Origin: CADEDV01 sp036383515
GTDB taxonomy: Bacteria; Bacteroidota; Bacteroidia; Chitinophagales; Chitinophagaceae
Direction: 5' to 3'
DNA length: 64,000 nucleotides
NCBI GenBank assembly: GCA_036383515.1
Contig: DASVOE010000104.1
Location: 1-64,000, forward strand
Below the pieces are notes generated by a model that did not search any database, was not told where the DNA came from, and was given only the letters and a program-made list of their open reading frames with translations. The translations under genes were made by a program, and so were the position numbers. This document shows positions 29,024-37,440 of this stretch, in pieces. Position 1 is the stretch's first letter. Each line of letters opens with the position of its first letter.

Positions 29024-32000
29024 TGATGGAAGCAGTAAAACATACGAAACCTGTTCGTCGTGCTACCGCTGCAGGTCATGCAGTGAGCAGCAAGGCTTCA
29101 ACTGGCAGATCGATTGTTTCTCCATTAATTGGCGGCATTCCATTACAGTTAAAATCCAAACTTGCTGTAAACAAACCAGGTGACTCTTATGAACGTGAAG
29201 CCGATTCTGTGGCGGATAAAGTTATGCGGATGCATGAGGCAAAAATGCCAATGCAAAAATCTGTTCCCGGTATTCAGAAAAAACCATTTAACAATAGAGA
29301 GCTCCATTTAAAAGAAAAAAGCAATGGAACCGGTTTGCACTTTGCAAACGCCAGGCGTATGCAGTCCGTGCAAAATGAATTATCAGCTTCAAAAGGTAAC
29401 GGTCAGCCATTGACGCCACATATTAAATCTTTCATGGGTAAAAGCATGGGAGCTGATTTTAGCAAAGTTCGCATTCACACGGGTAAAGGTCCAGAGGCTA
29501 TGAACAAATCGTTGAATGCACATGCGTTTACTCACGGCAGTGATATCTATTTCAATAGCGGCAAGTATGATCCTGATTCTACTTCTGGTAAGCATTTGCT
29601 GGCTCATGAACTCACCCATGTGGTGCAACAAGGTGCTGTCGACAGGATTCAAAGAAAGGAAGCAGTAACAGGAGATATTCAGGCAATAACAGGTGGTAGT
29701 GGCAACATGCTTCAAATGAAATCGGCAGCTGCTCTTATGGTCGCCGACCCAGCCTACCAGGGAGTTCTCAAAAAGGTAAAGACCAATACAAAAAAGACAC
29801 GTCATCACGAGCCTACAAGCAAAAAAGTAAAGGAAGCTCAGCATGCAGCCAAGCCACCAGCCAATGAAAAAGCTAGTAAGGCCAAGGATAAAAAGACGGA
29901 TGAAATGGACCTACAGCAGCCTGGAAAATTTGACGAAGAAAAATTCAAAGCTGCATTAAGAGAAAAAATTGCAGCGCTTCAATTAAATACTCTGCAGCAA
30001 GCGGAAGATTTTAAAAAGAACAATGGTGCCGGAGCAGTGAAAGGCGATATGCAAGGACAAGTGGGGCAGGAAAAAGGCAAAGCAACTGCCAATATTGAAA
30101 ATAAAACTAAGGAGGCACCCAATCCTTCGAAGGAAACTGGTAAAGAGGTAGGACCAAAACCTGTTGCTGCACCGGGTGTTATTCCGCCATCAATTAGTCC
30201 TGTGCAAGCTGCCCCTAAACCAGTGCCAGCTCCTGAAATATCCCTCGATAAAGGAAGCAAGGATCTTGATCAGCAAATGGTCGACGCCAAGGTTACTGAC
30301 AAACAATTGAAGAAGTCGAATGAACCGAAATTCCAAAAAGCACTGGACAATAAAAGTGTGGCGCAAAAAGATTCGAAGGAAGCACCCGTGAAATTGAGAA
30401 AAGATGAAAAGAATATTCTTACTCAGTCCCAATTATTGGCAGGTAAAGCCAGCAAGTCAGGTTTGAGTGCAATGTCAGCTAAGCGAAAGGGAAAAATGAA
30501 TGCTGTTCTTGCTAAACAGGAAGAAGCAAGAATTAAGGATGAACAGGCGAGGACAAAAGTGGCCGCTGACATTGAACAAAAATTTGCTGTAACTAAAACT
30601 GATGTTGAAAACATTTTATCGCAGCTCGATAAAGATGTAAACACGCTGTTTGACCAGGGAATTGCTTCTGCTACAAAAGCTTTTGAAGATTATGTGGATC
30701 GTGAAGTAAGAGCGTTCAAGATAGACAGGTATCTCAACCAGTTTGGTGGTTCGGTATTATGGGCTTATGATTTGTTGAAAGGACCACCTGATGAGATCAA
30801 TGATATCTACAAAAAGGGCAAAGCACTATATGTGCGTTTGATGGATGGCGTTATCAATAGAGCTGCTGTTCTTGTGGTGAAACAGTTAAATGCCGCCAAG
30901 AAACGAATCAATGATGGCAAGGTGGAGATTAAAAACTATGTGGCTTCATTGCCGAAGGGCCTTCAAAAAGTTGGAGCTGAGGCTGCGACAAAAGTACAAA
31001 GCCAGTTTGCGGAATTGGAGAGTAGTGTTGATAATAAACAAAATGAGCTGATAGATTCCCTGGCAGATAAATATAAGGCGGGTGTAGAGAATGTCGACAA
31101 GAAGATCGAAGCAATGAAGGAGGCCAACAAAGGACTCATTGCTCGTGCCAAAGAAGCAATCAGCGAAGTGATTGACGCTATAATCGAGTTCAAGAACCTC
31201 ATCAAGAATGTGCTGGCCAAAGCTGCTGAAGCGATTGATTTGATCCTTGATGACCCGATCGGATTCCTTGGCAATTTGATTGCCGGCGTGAAAGGCGGCA
31301 TTCAGAATTTCATGTCAAGAATAGGTGAACACCTGAAGGCAGGTTTGATGGGTTGGTTATTTGGCACACTCGCAAGTGCGGGAATACAGTTGCCCAAGAC
31401 CTTTGATCTGCAGGGAATACTTTCTTTGATTCTCCAGGTTTTAGGTTTGACTTATGCGAATATTCGTGCACGTGCGGTAAATATACTTGGTGAAAGAGTA
31501 GTGTCTGGATTGGAAAAAGTGGCTGAAGTATTTATTATCGTCAAGAATGAAGGCATTGGTGGTTTATGGCGGTTTATAAAAGAGAAGGTGGAAACGCTGA
31601 AGGATACGGTGCTCAATTCTATCAAAGAGTTTGTGATTCAGAAAATAGTTACGGCGGGAATTACCTGGATCATTAGTCTTTTAAATCCGGCATCGGCGTT
31701 TATCAAAGCCTGTAAGCTGATTTATGATGTGATCATGTTCTTTGTAACGAGGGCGAAGCAAATTGTTGAATTGATCAATGCGGTAATCAATTCCGTGGTA
31801 GCTATTGCGAAAGGTGCTATAAGTGTAGCTTCCACTGCTGTTGAAAATGCGTTGGCAAAAGCATTGCCAGTGGCACTTGGATTTTTGGCGAGCTTGTTAG
31901 GGTTGGATGGTATCAGTGATAAGATCAAGAATATTATCGCCAAGATACAAGCACCGATCAATGCAGCGATTGATTGGGTGATTCATAAAGCAGTGGCATT

Positions 32001-32886
32001 GGTGAAGGCTATTGGCGGATTGTTTAAGGGAGGGGGGAAGGATGATAAGAAATCAGAGTATAGTCCGGAGAAGCAGGCGAAGATTGATGCAGGAATAATT
32101 TTCATGAAACAAGAGGAGACAAAATATCTGAAGAATGGAAAGATGACCAAAGAAAATGCGGATAAGGTTGCCGCATCTGTGAAGTCAAATCACAGTGTAT
32201 TTAGCTCATTTTTTGCTAAAGACGTGGGAAGTAAAATTGAGTTTTTATATACTGCAAGTGCACAAAATAAGGCCGGTGATGTAGAGGAAGAGTTAACTGA
32301 TAAAAAGGATTCTGAATTAGTCGGTAAAAAAATTGTTATTAAGGAAGGATCAAAACGTTATAAGGGAAGCGTAGAGCCGCTCATAGAATCAGACATGCCC
32401 ACAGTAGCAAGGTTTAATGAAGGCCAAAAGGAAAGTGTAATCGTCGTTAAAATCATATCATCGAAAGGTTCGAAACATTATATGCCTGAAAAAACTGCGA
32501 AAGAACGATTAGCAAATGGAGACGAACTTAGAATTGCGAAGGAGCTCAACGATGAACTACGAAAACTATTAAAAAATCCATTGTTTAGAAAAGGACCTTA
32601 CGCAAAGGCGGGTATTCCAACTTCATCTCGATTAGTTAGCTCTACAGACCGAGATTTGATCCAGCCCTATGGGGATAAATATGGATGCCATCACGGGGGA
32701 ACTAAGACTAAACATGAACGTTGGATCCCCGATCATCAACCTCCAAGTGGGCTTCTTGAACATAATGAATTACATCCGGAATTGGAAAGTTCCTCAGGCC
32801 AGATGCTTTATCCGCATAGTCCGATGATGTCCAGCAAACAGGGTGGTGAAGTATCGAGTTTCTTGAAGGTTTATCTAGGAGAATAA
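29023..32886 (+). CDS. DUF4157 eCIS cargo protein with a C-terminal nuclease-like domain
   Basis: This 1,287-residue protein has three parts. The DUF4157 core (about 40-205) contains the usual MGADFSKVRIHTGKGPEAMN text and a metalloprotease-like HELTH at 195-199. A long Lys/Ala-rich coiled-coil and amphipathic-helix region (about 250-1020) follows. The C-terminal region of about 270 residues ends in a compact motif block: CHHGG at 1222-1226, RWIPDHQPP at 1233-1241 and LYPHSPMMSSKQGG near 1267. That block recalls small HNH-like or toxin domains at the ends of polymorphic toxins. DUF4157 proteins are known eCIS-associated cargo. The start overlaps the ATPase stop. An ATG three bases later (29026) is equally possible. 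Confidence 0.85.
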   Translation: MMEAVKHTKPVRRATAAGHAVSSKASTGRSIVSPLIGGIPLQLKSKLAVNKPGDSYEREADSVADKVMRMHEAKMPMQKSVPGIQKKPFNNRELHLKEKSNGTGLHFANARRMQSVQNELSASKGNGQPLTPHIKSFMGKSMGADFSKVRIHTGKGPEAMNKSLNAHAFTHGSDIYFNSGKYDPDSTSGKHLLAHELTHVVQQGAVDRIQRKEAVTGDIQAITGGSGNMLQMKSAAALMVADPAYQGVLKKVKTNTKKTRHHEPTSKKVKEAQHAAKPPANEKASKAKDKKTDEMDLQQPGKFDEEKFKAALREKIAALQLNTLQQAEDFKKNNGAGAVKGDMQGQVGQEKGKATANIENKTKEAPNPSKETGKEVGPKPVAAPGVIPPSISPVQAAPKPVPAPEISLDKGSKDLDQQMVDAKVTDKQLKKSNEPKFQKALDNKSVAQKDSKEAPVKLRKDEKNILTQSQLLAGKASKSGLSAMSAKRKGKMNAVLAKQEEARIKDEQARTKVAADIEQKFAVTKTDVENILSQLDKDVNTLFDQGIASATKAFEDYVDREVRAFKIDRYLNQFGGSVLWAYDLLKGPPDEINDIYKKGKALYVRLMDGVINRAAVLVVKQLNAAKKRINDGKVEIKNYVASLPKGLQKVGAEAATKVQSQFAELESSVDNKQNELIDSLADKYKAGVENVDKKIEAMKEANKGLIARAKEAISEVIDAIIEFKNLIKNVLAKAAEAIDLILDDPIGFLGNLIAGVKGGIQNFMSRIGEHLKAGLMGWLFGTLASAGIQLPKTFDLQGILSLILQVLGLTYANIRARAVNILGERVVSGLEKVAEVFIIVKNEGIGGLWRFIKEKVETLKDTVLNSIKEFVIQKIVTAGITWIISLLNPASAFIKACKLIYDVIMFFVTRAKQIVELINAVINSVVAIAKGAISVASTAVENALAKALPVALGFLASLLGLDGISDKIKNIIAKIQAPINAAIDWVIHKAVALVKAIGGLFKGGGKDDKKSEYSPEKQAKIDAGIIFMKQEETKYLKNGKMTKENADKVAASVKSNHSVFSSFFAKDVGSKIEFLYTASAQNKAGDVEEELTDKKDSELVGKKIVIKEGSKRYKGSVEPLIESDMPTVARFNEGQKESVIVVKIISSKGSKHYMPEKTAKERLANGDELRIAKELNDELRKLLKNPLFRKGPYAKAGIPTSSRLVSSTDRDLIQPYGDKYGCHHGGTKTKHERWIPDHQPPSGLLEHNELHPELESSSGQMLYPHSPMMSSKQGGEVSSFLKVYLGE

Positions 32887-32896
32887 AATTTGTATT

Positions 32897-33127
32897 ATGG
32901 AACCAGAAAAATCAAAAAGCCCCATCACTTTCAAACACGCATTCGATAAGACATCGCGTGGTAAAAGTGAAACGGTTGACGACGATAAAGCAGCGCTTAT
33001 AAAAGCCAGTAAGCTTCCCGCTTACCTGCAACGAAGATCCACTACATCCGATGAAGAAGAAAAAAAAGAACAGGAACTAAAAAAACAAATGGCTACAGGT
33101 AAAGTAGCTATAGTTCAAAAAAAGTAA
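32897..33127 (+). CDS. small charged protein of unknown function after the DUF4157 gene
   Basis: A 76-residue, highly charged, probably disordered protein (KSKSPITFKHAFDKTSRGKS; ASKLPAYLQRRST; a Lys/Glu-rich tail). It starts 10 bases after the DUF4157 stop and ends 11 bases before the vWA gene, so it is surely in the same transcript. Position right after a toxin-like gene allows an immunity protein, chaperone or loading adaptor, but nothing in the sequence decides this. It has no signal peptide or membrane segment. Confidence 0.6.
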   Translation: MEPEKSKSPITFKHAFDKTSRGKSETVDDDKAALIKASKLPAYLQRRSTTSDEEEKKEQELKKQMATGKVAIVQKK

Positions 33128-33138
33128 AATAGGATATT

Positions 33139-34098
33139 ATGTCTACAACAATCTGGGTTTGCCAAACCAATCCGGCACACACTTTTGAAGAACCGACAGC
33201 AGACTACTACTGTCCGTTCTGCCCTCCACTGGAAGGTATTTTACTGGAAGTGATAAAACCAGAACAGGTAGCACCTGTGGTAGCCGCCGGAACATCCAGT
33301 CAGCAGCCAACACCTCCCCCACCGCCTCCGCAAGGACGAGAAGTTGGACTCTGTGTACTACTCATGGATGCATCATCGTCCATGACCGACCCGGCATTTA
33401 ACGGAAGTCCGCTAACGCGTATGCGTCTCGTCTCCAACAGTGCGGCCAGCGGCATCTTTGACCTTGAGCGAATGCAAAACAACCCGAACGCCTACGTGGC
33501 CGGCTTTAAGTTTGACGATCGCGTTGAGCTCATGTTCATGGATACAGTAGCCAACCTCATTGCACGGTTTGGAGAAGTAAGGACGTTTGCCAATTATTTG
33601 TACGAAGAGCTGTTTAAAATGCAGCAGGGTACAGATATTAATAAAGCACTTCGGCAAGCACATGCCTTTGTAGAGAGATTTCTCAAAAAGGATTTAACGG
33701 GGCTTCCATTTACGGATTACCAACCAATGATGCAGCGCATCTTTAAATTCAATTCCATAGATACAGTGTCAATTGCCAATGTGCGGGTGATGATTTACAC
33801 CGATGGCATGCAGTATGACACTCACGGCAACCGCGACCTTTTGCCCAACCCATTTAAAACAAATCCGCTGCCGCTTCTTAATCATGATATAGTCATTGGT
33901 GCTTTTTTCGGACAGGCATCAGACAATGGTTGCCATGAACTGCAGAGCATTCTGAGTAACTGTCCAATTCACAATTCTCCTCAATTCTTCTTATTTGACA
34001 AACCTGCCAATATTGGTGATCTCAAATATCTATTCCGAATGGCATCAGGTGCTTCCGGATTTTGCCCACGATGTCTCGAAAAACAATTGAAGCGTTAA
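33139..34098 (+). CDS. vWA-domain protein with flanking zinc-ribbon-like cysteine pairs
   Basis: A 319-residue protein. The N-terminus has a probable zinc ribbon (WVCQTNPAHTF...YYCPFCPP), then a proline-rich linker (PTPPPPPPQGR). The vWA domain has an intact MIDAS start (DASSS, 77-81), a later MIYTDGMQ strand, and is followed by a C-terminal CPRC pair. It resembles the TerY-like vWA proteins encoded beside PP2C phosphatases and kinases in bacterial stress-signalling loci. No signal peptide, so probably cytoplasmic. It is the first gene of the signalling cassette and follows the eCIS genes without a visible terminator. Confidence 0.85.
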   Translation: MSTTIWVCQTNPAHTFEEPTADYYCPFCPPLEGILLEVIKPEQVAPVVAAGTSSQQPTPPPPPPQGREVGLCVLLMDASSSMTDPAFNGSPLTRMRLVSNSAASGIFDLERMQNNPNAYVAGFKFDDRVELMFMDTVANLIARFGEVRTFANYLYEELFKMQQGTDINKALRQAHAFVERFLKKDLTGLPFTDYQPMMQRIFKFNSIDTVSIANVRVMIYTDGMQYDTHGNRDLLPNPFKTNPLPLLNHDIVIGAFFGQASDNGCHELQSILSNCPIHNSPQFFLFDKPANIGDLKYLFRMASGASGFCPRCLEKQLKR

Positions 34099-34183
34099 GG
34101 CGGCTTCACAGGTTTTGCAATGGTAGCTTACTCATATATCCGCCCAATAGAAACTGATCATTAATCACATTTAAAATGAATCT

Positions 34184-35899
34184 ATGATCAAAATTATTTG
34201 TTGCGGTTTGCTGCTTACTTGGGGGATGCAATCAAAGGCCCAGCAAACTTTGCTGGATAGTTTGAGGGCACTGCCTCAAAAGCTTACGATCGATGGAAAT
34301 GTTAGCATCGCAAATTGTGCTACCAGGATAACCACTTATAAGAACAAGTTTGCAGGTATTTCAGTAGGTCAATTGGAACCGACACTCAAAACCGTGCACA
34401 AGGCCTATACAGAGTCCCCGTATCCAAATGTCAAAAATTGTCCTTCATCACTGGCAATATTTCGAATCGATTCGATGATAAATGCGCAGCCACCCAATGA
34501 CTTTCCAGATTCATTAAAAATACTTCAGGCCATTGCATCTGCTAAATATCATTTTGCTGGAAAGCTGCGTTTACAGGTAGTTGTTCCTGATAGCATTTTG
34601 AAAGGACAACAGCCTACCATTTCCCTCCAATCTTTTGAATCATTTATCATACTGCCCTTAATTGATAGTATGCCCTTTGAGGCTTTTGTTGATTCAGGAA
34701 AAAAATATACACTCTCGATCAACGTAAGTGGGTATGAGACAGACATGAGAGGGATCCGTTGCATTAAAGACACACTTGTTACTATCGATTCTCTTAAAGT
34801 GATAAGCGGGGCAACGCCTGAACCATGGCCCATTGTTCCATCGCCAAAAAATTTCCTGGAAAAATTTTGGTGGGCCGGCGCTATTCTTTTAACCATCGCC
34901 GGATTAGTTTTTGGCAGAATAATTTTTGGTCGCGACAATAAAACAAAATCTCAAAAAACAGATACAGGTTTGCAAACCGAACTGCTGGAAAAAAACAAGA
35001 TCATTGAAAATAATCGAAAGCAAATAGAGCGTCTTCATGCAGACCACCTGGCCCTGGCAAAAACAGTGAAGGAAAATAAAACGGGTATGGATCTCCTTTC
35101 TTCTCGCCACTTTGTTTCTGAGATCATGATGACTGCAGGTCCAAGAAAGAAACCGATGAATGAACCTAATTCAGACAAAGACCTGGGTGAAGATGTATGT
35201 GGGTTTGTAACGGTTGGAGATCAGTTATTGGTTTGGCTGCTCGATGGCACTTCTGATCTCTATTGCCTGAGAAACCCGGTAAACAAAAGGGAATATTTTT
35301 CGAGCCGCTTACTGGCACAATCAATTGCGAGAGGATTAAAGACTCATTTTCTCATCAATAAGTTGGGATCACTGGACGAAGCCATGATCAAGGTGCTTAC
35401 AGAGGTAAAAAATGATTGGATGCACACCATCAAAAATCTACCGGAGTCAGAAAAGAACGTTTTAAAAAATAACATACGCCAGGCCAATTTTCCGGAATGT
35501 GCTGCAACGGTGCTGGTAGGGCGACTCTCGCTTGATGGAACATTGAATGTTTATCGTTCAGGGGATTCTAAAATGTTCTTGTTTGCAGACAACAGGAATT
35601 TTTTGAACACATCATTGGGTGATAAAAATGTCAAGAGTAATGACCGCGTTTTTTTCAGGATCGTATCGGATCAGGCAGGTGAGCCTGATATTCTGCACAA
35701 CCAACCGTTATTCGAATCGAATAGCTATAGTCATATTGAAACCATGATTGGTTTTTCGGACGGAATAGGAAAGGAAACGGAAGAACAATTCCAAAAGGCA
35801 TTCGCAAAAAACCCGGAAGAAGTGCGGGAAGAGATCATGTACCAGTTGCAAGGTACAGAAGATGACAAAGCTCTATTTATCATTGAAATCAAATCATAA
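34184..35899 (+). CDS. membrane-anchored PP2C-like phosphatase
   Basis: A 571-residue protein with a signal peptide (MIKIICCGLLLTWGMQSKAQ), a periplasmic domain of about 200 residues, one membrane helix near 226-246 (WAGAILLTIAGLVFGRIIFG), a short coiled coil and a cytoplasmic PP2C-like domain (about 300-571). Metal-ligand-type acids are recognisable: D354 in WLLDGT, D526 in the SDG motif and D560/D561 in EDDKALFII. YRSGDSKMFLF matches the VGDSR strand. The usual DGHG is DGTS, so metal site 1 is altered. It probably dephosphorylates targets of the kinase three genes downstream and could take a signal from the periplasm. The next gene starts 2 bases after its stop. Confidence 0.8.
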   Translation: MIKIICCGLLLTWGMQSKAQQTLLDSLRALPQKLTIDGNVSIANCATRITTYKNKFAGISVGQLEPTLKTVHKAYTESPYPNVKNCPSSLAIFRIDSMINAQPPNDFPDSLKILQAIASAKYHFAGKLRLQVVVPDSILKGQQPTISLQSFESFIILPLIDSMPFEAFVDSGKKYTLSINVSGYETDMRGIRCIKDTLVTIDSLKVISGATPEPWPIVPSPKNFLEKFWWAGAILLTIAGLVFGRIIFGRDNKTKSQKTDTGLQTELLEKNKIIENNRKQIERLHADHLALAKTVKENKTGMDLLSSRHFVSEIMMTAGPRKKPMNEPNSDKDLGEDVCGFVTVGDQLLVWLLDGTSDLYCLRNPVNKREYFSSRLLAQSIARGLKTHFLINKLGSLDEAMIKVLTEVKNDWMHTIKNLPESEKNVLKNNIRQANFPECAATVLVGRLSLDGTLNVYRSGDSKMFLFADNRNFLNTSLGDKNVKSNDRVFFRIVSDQAGEPDILHNQPLFESNSYSHIETMIGFSDGIGKETEEQFQKAFAKNPEEVREEIMYQLQGTEDDKALFIIEIKS

Positions 35900-35901
35900 C
35901 T

Positions 35902-36717
35902 ATGTCCACACAAATTAACCAACCGAAAAAAAGAAATCCCCTGTTTCTTGCTGGGTTCCTCTTACTTGCTTTAACAAGCATAGCTGTGGTTCTGTACGTT
36001 GTAAGGTTCTCCAACAAAACGAAAGTGAAATCAGTAACACCGACAGTGCTTATTGAAGGAAAGGACTCCATCGTTCAAGTGAGTGGCAAGAATTTTCCTG
36101 ATACTGGTAGTATCAGTGCAGATTTCGGGGGCATTCCCGCTAGAATGATTGCAAGATCTGATACGGGTCTTACTGTTGTGGTGAACATGGCTAAATTAAA
36201 TAGGATCGGAATTGATGAAAAATTCTCAGAAGATTTTGTGGTAAGAGTCGATAGCACGAAAATTCTGTATACACAAAAAATAGTCGTTGAATCCGACCTT
36301 AAAATCAAAGTGACGGACATGGCACCAAAAAAATTTAATGAAAATAGTGTGCTTACCTTAAAAGGTAATAACCTGAACAAGGTTGGGCAGATCGAAGTTT
36401 ATTTCGGTAAGAATGCCCCTCCTTACAATGACATCCGCTATATGCAAAAGGCTAGTTTGATACCAGGTTCCAGGAATATGCTGAAGGTTAGAGTCCCTGA
36501 TATATCCGGAGTTGTAGTTGGAGATCTCGACAATGTAAATATTAAAATTGTTTCGGGTAGTGATCTACTTTACACTACACTCGGGACATTCGGAACAAAA
36601 ACTCTGCCTCCAATTCCTCCAATCACCATCTTCGACACAACAATTATTGCCAGACCTTATAATGAGCCTTCCCGACGGATCAGGGATCATCGCAGGACAG
36701 GGAGGGCAGTACAATAA
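35902..36717 (+). CDS. membrane-anchored protein with IPT/TIG-like domains
   Basis: A 271-residue protein with a short basic N-terminus, a signal-anchor helix at about 12-36 (FLAGFLLLALTSIAVVLYVV) and two Ig-like IPT/TIG-type repeats: PTVLIEGKDSIVQVSGKNF (about 47-110) and VLTLKGNNLNKVGQIEVYFG (about 135-185). The tail is basic (RRIRDHRRTGRAVQ). The domains should face the periplasm, where they could bind a ligand or partner proteins. It starts 2 bases after the phosphatase stop, so the two are coupled. Exact function unknown. Confidence 0.7.
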   Translation: MSTQINQPKKRNPLFLAGFLLLALTSIAVVLYVVRFSNKTKVKSVTPTVLIEGKDSIVQVSGKNFPDTGSISADFGGIPARMIARSDTGLTVVVNMAKLNRIGIDEKFSEDFVVRVDSTKILYTQKIVVESDLKIKVTDMAPKKFNENSVLTLKGNNLNKVGQIEVYFGKNAPPYNDIRYMQKASLIPGSRNMLKVRVPDISGVVVGDLDNVNIKIVSGSDLLYTTLGTFGTKTLPPIPPITIFDTTIIARPYNEPSRRIRDHRRTGRAVQ

Positions 36718-36753
36718 AGATTTGATTTATTTAAACACCTATAATTAGCTGTT

Positions 36754-37434
36754 ATGAGCATATCACAAGGATCAACAACCGGAAACCTGATAATACATCA
36801 TTTTAATGCTTCAATCAATCCGGTCAAGAGAGGTGAATCTTTCACCTTAAGCTGGAATGTGGAGGGGGCAGACAAAATTGAATTATACAGGAATGGGGCA
36901 CTCTTCCAAACACTTGGAGGTTTGCAAACCTCAATCGATCGAACCGAATTCTATGATAGCGAGAATGAAGTAAGATATGAGCTCGTCGCTCACAGACAAG
37001 GCAGGCAGGTGCGAAGCAAGCCTGTTACCATCAAATTTAATGCTCCCAGCTATAGCTCAGGAGGCGCGGCAACTATCACCAATTCCGACACAACAAAATT
37101 GCTTGTGCGAAGTGCGATGTGGGCAAAGTTCATCGCTATCTGTGGAATTGTTTTGTTGTCATTGTTTGTACTGATTGCGCTGATCATGAATGTAACAAGG
37201 GTCAACGATGCATTCGGCACTTCGGTATTCGCTGCTATAATGGTTGCAGTTTTTCTTGCACCGGCGATCATGCTGCTTTCATTTGCAAACCATACCAACC
37301 GATCAATGGAAAGATCAAATGGCAGTGATCTTGTTAGCTCTTTTAGATACCTGAAATTCTTTTTCCAGGTTGTAGGTATTACACTCATAATACTGATGTT
37401 TATAACCCTCATACTCTTTTTTACTAGTAAGTAA
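36754..37434 (+). CDS. Ig-like module plus three membrane helices
   Basis: A 226-residue protein. Residues about 10-95 form an Ig-like module (SINPVKRGESFTLSWNVEGA, KIELYRNG, IDRTEFYDSENEVRYELVAH). Three hydrophobic helices follow (AICGIVLLSLFVLIALIMNV; SVFAAIMVAVFLAPAIMLLS; VVGITLIILMFITLILFF). The whole protein aligns with the C-terminal 210 residues of the kinase encoded next, so it is a kinase-less paralogue, probably from tandem duplication. No signal peptide precedes the Ig-like part, so that module is likely cytoplasmic. Confidence 0.7.
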   Translation: MSISQGSTTGNLIIHHFNASINPVKRGESFTLSWNVEGADKIELYRNGALFQTLGGLQTSIDRTEFYDSENEVRYELVAHRQGRQVRSKPVTIKFNAPSYSSGGAATITNSDTTKLLVRSAMWAKFIAICGIVLLSLFVLIALIMNVTRVNDAFGTSVFAAIMVAVFLAPAIMLLSFANHTNRSMERSNGSDLVSSFRYLKFFFQVVGITLIILMFITLILFFTSK

Positions 37435-37440
37435 TAACTA

